Shown here in pieces: positions 61,780-64,000 of a stretch of DNA of 64,000 bases. Source of the DNA: CAZMZW01 sp963802275 (lineage in GTDB: Bacteria; Chloroflexota; Anaerolineae; Anaerolineales; Anaerolineaceae); assembly GCA_963802275.1 (NCBI GenBank), contig CAWDIB010000003.1, positions 1 to 64,000 on the forward strand. Direction: 5' to 3'. The notes under the pieces were generated by a model. It saw nothing but the letters and a program-made list of their open reading frames with translations. It was not told the DNA's origin and did not search any database. How positions within the stretch are numbered: the first letter of the stretch is position 1; each line of letters begins with the position of its first letter. The position numbers were made by a program, and so were the translations under genes.

Positions 61780-61810
61780 AAAAACCACCTGAAAAGGTGG
61801 TTTTTGTTTG
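61780..61810 (+). terminator. Rho-independent terminator after the M20 hydrolase gene
   Basis: AAAAACCACCT (61780-61790) and AGGTGGTTTTT (61795-61805) form a perfect 11-bp stem with a T-rich end. It can also serve the converging ccmF gene. Confidence 0.9.
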
Positions 61811-61928
61811 TCAGGAGATTTTTTATCCTGTGTTTATATTATCGTTATTTTGGTAACACCTTGCCATATCATTTGCCTAAGATGGCATATTTTTTGTGGG
61901 AAATATTTTGGCCACATTCGCAATGTGC

Positions 61929-63941
61929 CTAACCTCTGTAAGAGATAGTTTTTGCACGTCTCCCTGATAATAATAAAATAATTCCTCCCAGGCACATGAT
62001 TGCGCCGCCGATCCAAAGCCAAATCATAAATGGATGGATATACACCCGCAGGATCGCCCCGCTGCCGGAAGCATTCTGCCATTCACTGAGAATCAATTGA
62101 ATATCCCTGGTCAAGGTGGAGGAAATGGCTGGTATTGCATTGACCGAATTAATTTTCGGGTAATACTCCATCCCAGGGAATAGGCTGAATGACTTTTCAC
62201 TCCTGGCTTCATTCATCAGGATGGCTAGGGTGTAGACCTCAGTTCTTGTTTCACTAATTCTGGCCGTTCTACCCTGGCCGATCAATGCCAGTCCATCCAC
62301 TTCAACCTTCCCGCCAGCTTCGATGGAAATATCTGTTTGCTTGGAAAGTGACTCATTACCCAGGATGCCCAAAGTGGTAAATCCCAGCCCCAGGTGGATC
62401 ATCACCATCCCCAGTGAAAAAGCTTTTAAAACATAGGTTTGACGGGATAGTAGCTCGAGTACCAATCGTCGAATCCAGGCAATGAGCAAAAGAGCGGTAA
62501 CCCAGAAGGCAAGAGCGGTGCATAAGCTCACATTCATTTTGAGATAGAGAAAAATCGGCAGAATGGCTGCGGGGACAAGCAAAAATCCCAATAACTTGAA
62601 ATTGATCAAGGGTTTGCCTGTATTTTTTTCCAGTAATGCATACAACATGGTAATGACCAGCACCGCCAACAAGAATGGTGAAGAGACATTCTCGTAAATT
62701 TCAGGTGACCAGTTAGCTTGCTTGCCGGTAAAAAATTGCGAGGTCAAAGGATAGATCTGCCCGAAAAAATAAACAAACACCAGCATGATCAATAAAAAGT
62801 TGAAAATCTGCGCTAATTTCTCTGGCAAGTCAGACGAATCCGTTTTTAATTTTTTAATGAAGCTGGCTTTTTGCTTGAAATACAAGTAAAAGAACGGAAC
62901 AAAATTAAGCAGGATCAATACTGAAAGTACCAAGCCCATGAGCCCGGTGGAATAAGCATGTACCGATTCGAGGATGCCGGAACGAGTGATCAGGATGCCG
63001 GCCAGGATGAAGAACACGATCAGTCCTGATAACAAATAGACCCAGCGCAAAAAATTTCTGCCCTTGAGTTGCATCTGCATGGAATGGATCAATCCGAAGG
63101 ACAGCAGCCAGGGCAGCAAACCGGCGATCTCCACCGCGTCCCAGCCCCAATACCCACCCCAGCCGAGGATGGTATACGCCCACCATGAGCCCAGGAACAT
63201 GCCCGCGGTGAGGCAAATCCAGGCGAACACCACCCACGGATAGGCCAGCTTGATCCATTGATGTTCTTTATCACCACACGCCAGGGCGCCAAAGGCAAAA
63301 GCGAATGGCATGAAAAACCCGATCAGCCCCAAATAGAGGGCTGGCGGGTGCAGGAGCATGGCCGGGTGACGCAGACTGGGATTCATCCCCTGACCATCCA
63401 CCGGCACAATTAAACTGGAGCCCGCCGAGGCGAACATGGCTTCCACCATCGAACCGCCGCTGGTTTGCCATAATCTGTCAAACGGGTTGGTGGCAATTAC
63501 CACCGGCGCCAGGAAGAACACCAATCCCAGGGTAAGCAACAAAGCCGCAATGGCCGCTTGTCTGCCACCCAGATATTTGTTCGCCAGGGTTGTGGTGATG
63601 GCGGTGATGATGGAAAGGATGAAACTCCAAAAGAGCAGCGAGCTTGCCTGTCCGAACCATAAACCGCTCACCTTGTAATACCAGGGCATGCCAAGTTCCA
63701 CGGCCTTGAACACCAGTGGATATTCGAAAGCATTACGGAGTAATAACCAGGCAAGCGATAGCACGGCAATTGCCAGGAGGGCTGGAAGCCCCTGGATGGT
63801 GTAGAGAAATAGAGTCGGAATTTTTGATGACTTGCTGCGAAGAACAATCACCATTAGAAAGAGAATTAGAACACAAAAAGCCAGTGCAATCGCAAGGGCT
63901 GAATACCCGGCCAGGCCGAGAAGATCGTTGATTTCCATCAT
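61929..63941 (-). CDS. ccmF: Cytochrome c haem lyase, CcmF/NrfE family
   Basis: The protein is 670 aa with about fourteen to fifteen membrane helices. The WWD haem-handling motif is present as GSWWAYTILGWGGYWGWDAVEIAGLLPWLL, preceded by the periplasmic motif VPVDGQGMNPSLRHPAMLLHPPALYLGLIG with the conserved His. A large periplasmic loop (about 500-610) precedes the last helix. It ligates haem to apocytochrome c in the System I maturation pathway. Other ccm genes would be expected beyond the right edge. Confidence 0.93.
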   Translation of the reverse strand: MMEINDLLGLAGYSALAIALAFCVLILFLMVIVLRSKSSKIPTLFLYTIQGLPALLAIAVLSLAWLLLRNAFEYPLVFKAVELGMPWYYKVSGLWFGQASSLLFWSFILSIITAITTTLANKYLGGRQAAIAALLLTLGLVFFLAPVVIATNPFDRLWQTSGGSMVEAMFASAGSSLIVPVDGQGMNPSLRHPAMLLHPPALYLGLIGFFMPFAFAFGALACGDKEHQWIKLAYPWVVFAWICLTAGMFLGSWWAYTILGWGGYWGWDAVEIAGLLPWLLSFGLIHSMQMQLKGRNFLRWVYLLSGLIVFFILAGILITRSGILESVHAYSTGLMGLVLSVLILLNFVPFFYLYFKQKASFIKKLKTDSSDLPEKLAQIFNFLLIMLVFVYFFGQIYPLTSQFFTGKQANWSPEIYENVSSPFLLAVLVITMLYALLEKNTGKPLINFKLLGFLLVPAAILPIFLYLKMNVSLCTALAFWVTALLLIAWIRRLVLELLSRQTYVLKAFSLGMVMIHLGLGFTTLGILGNESLSKQTDISIEAGGKVEVDGLALIGQGRTARISETRTEVYTLAILMNEARSEKSFSLFPGMEYYPKINSVNAIPAISSTLTRDIQLILSEWQNASGSGAILRVYIHPFMIWLWIGGAIMCLGGIILLLSGRRAKTISYRG

Positions 63942-63956
63942 CTTTTCATAAAAGAT

Positions 63957-64000
63957 TTAATAGCGAATATCCCATTTCATTAAAATGGTGGGCTTCATCA
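63957..64000 (-). CDS. Possible 3' end of the next gene upstream of ccmF
   Basis: The minus strand reads KPTILMKWDIRY and a stop at 63957, 15 bp ahead of the ccmF start. In this context the end of a ccmE or other ccm gene is expected, but the fragment is too short to identify. Confidence 0.25.
   Translation of the reverse strand, partial: MKPTILMKWDIRY

Overview
The window looks like a chromosomal segment of an uncultured anaerobic bacterium, most likely Chloroflexota, class Anaerolineae. The basis is gene content: lipoproteins with Pro/Thr-rich linkers and NBR1-type Ig domains, a sugar-phosphate type bacterial microcompartment (BMC), a long-tailed CoaE and a split-transketolase sugar locus. 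This placement is an inference; there is no rRNA in the window. Several conserved genes carry single-base frameshifts, often at homopolymers, so read or assembly errors are likely and those genes are annotated across the shifts.

Layout. 1-2.6 kb is an AT-rich, probably acquired, SNF2 helicase plus DUF3883 pair. 2.8-7.4 kb holds a MerR gene, a von Willebrand A/double aspartyl-protease fusion, and an AbiE toxin-antitoxin module flanked by extra copies of the 3' end of that fusion gene. 7.75-8.9 kb is an IS110-family element whose upstream non-coding end reads as a bridge RNA matching both its own ends and its target repeat. 9-13 kb has secreted proteins and thrB-thrC. 13.4-21.4 kb is a sugar-phosphate-utilising BMC locus: RpiB, DeoC, CoA-acylating aldehyde dehydrogenase, one BMC-H, one BMC-T, three BMC-P, a small probable cargo protein, a divergent HutC-type regulator and a convergent FGGY kinase. 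21.4-38.4 kb is mostly housekeeping: lepB, der, cdaA, coaE, rsmA, two tRNAs, deoD, glycosyltransferases, three NBR1-Ig lipoproteins and a tocopherol-cyclase-like gene.

38.6-61.8 kb is one coherent sugar-acid regulon. It has a ribose-type ABC importer, a Gfo/Idh/MocA dehydrogenase resembling D-apiose dehydrogenase, a protein I recognise as D-apionate lactonase (ApnL), two split transketolases, a full-length transketolase homologue, two TIM-barrel isomerase-like proteins, a 2-oxo-acid dehydrogenase-like E1alpha/E1beta/E2 set, an aminotransferase, a racemase-like protein, an M20 hydrolase and a FadR-type GntR regulator. Three strong promoters (upstream of E1alpha, the cupin and the binding protein) share a GGTCATACC-N-CATAYM operator just downstream of the -10 box, which ties the three transcription units together. 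ApnL and the dehydrogenase point to apiose or a related branched sugar, but the known downstream apionate enzymes are not present, so the later route may be new. The window ends in a CcmF-type cytochrome c haem lyase gene.

The BMC locus and deoD at 34.4 kb may cooperate in nucleoside use: phosphorolysis gives (deoxy)ribose phosphates, DeoC splits deoxyribose-5-phosphate to acetaldehyde plus glyceraldehyde-3-phosphate, and the encapsulated dehydrogenase makes acetyl-CoA. No mutase, phosphotransacylase or alcohol dehydrogenase is seen in the window.
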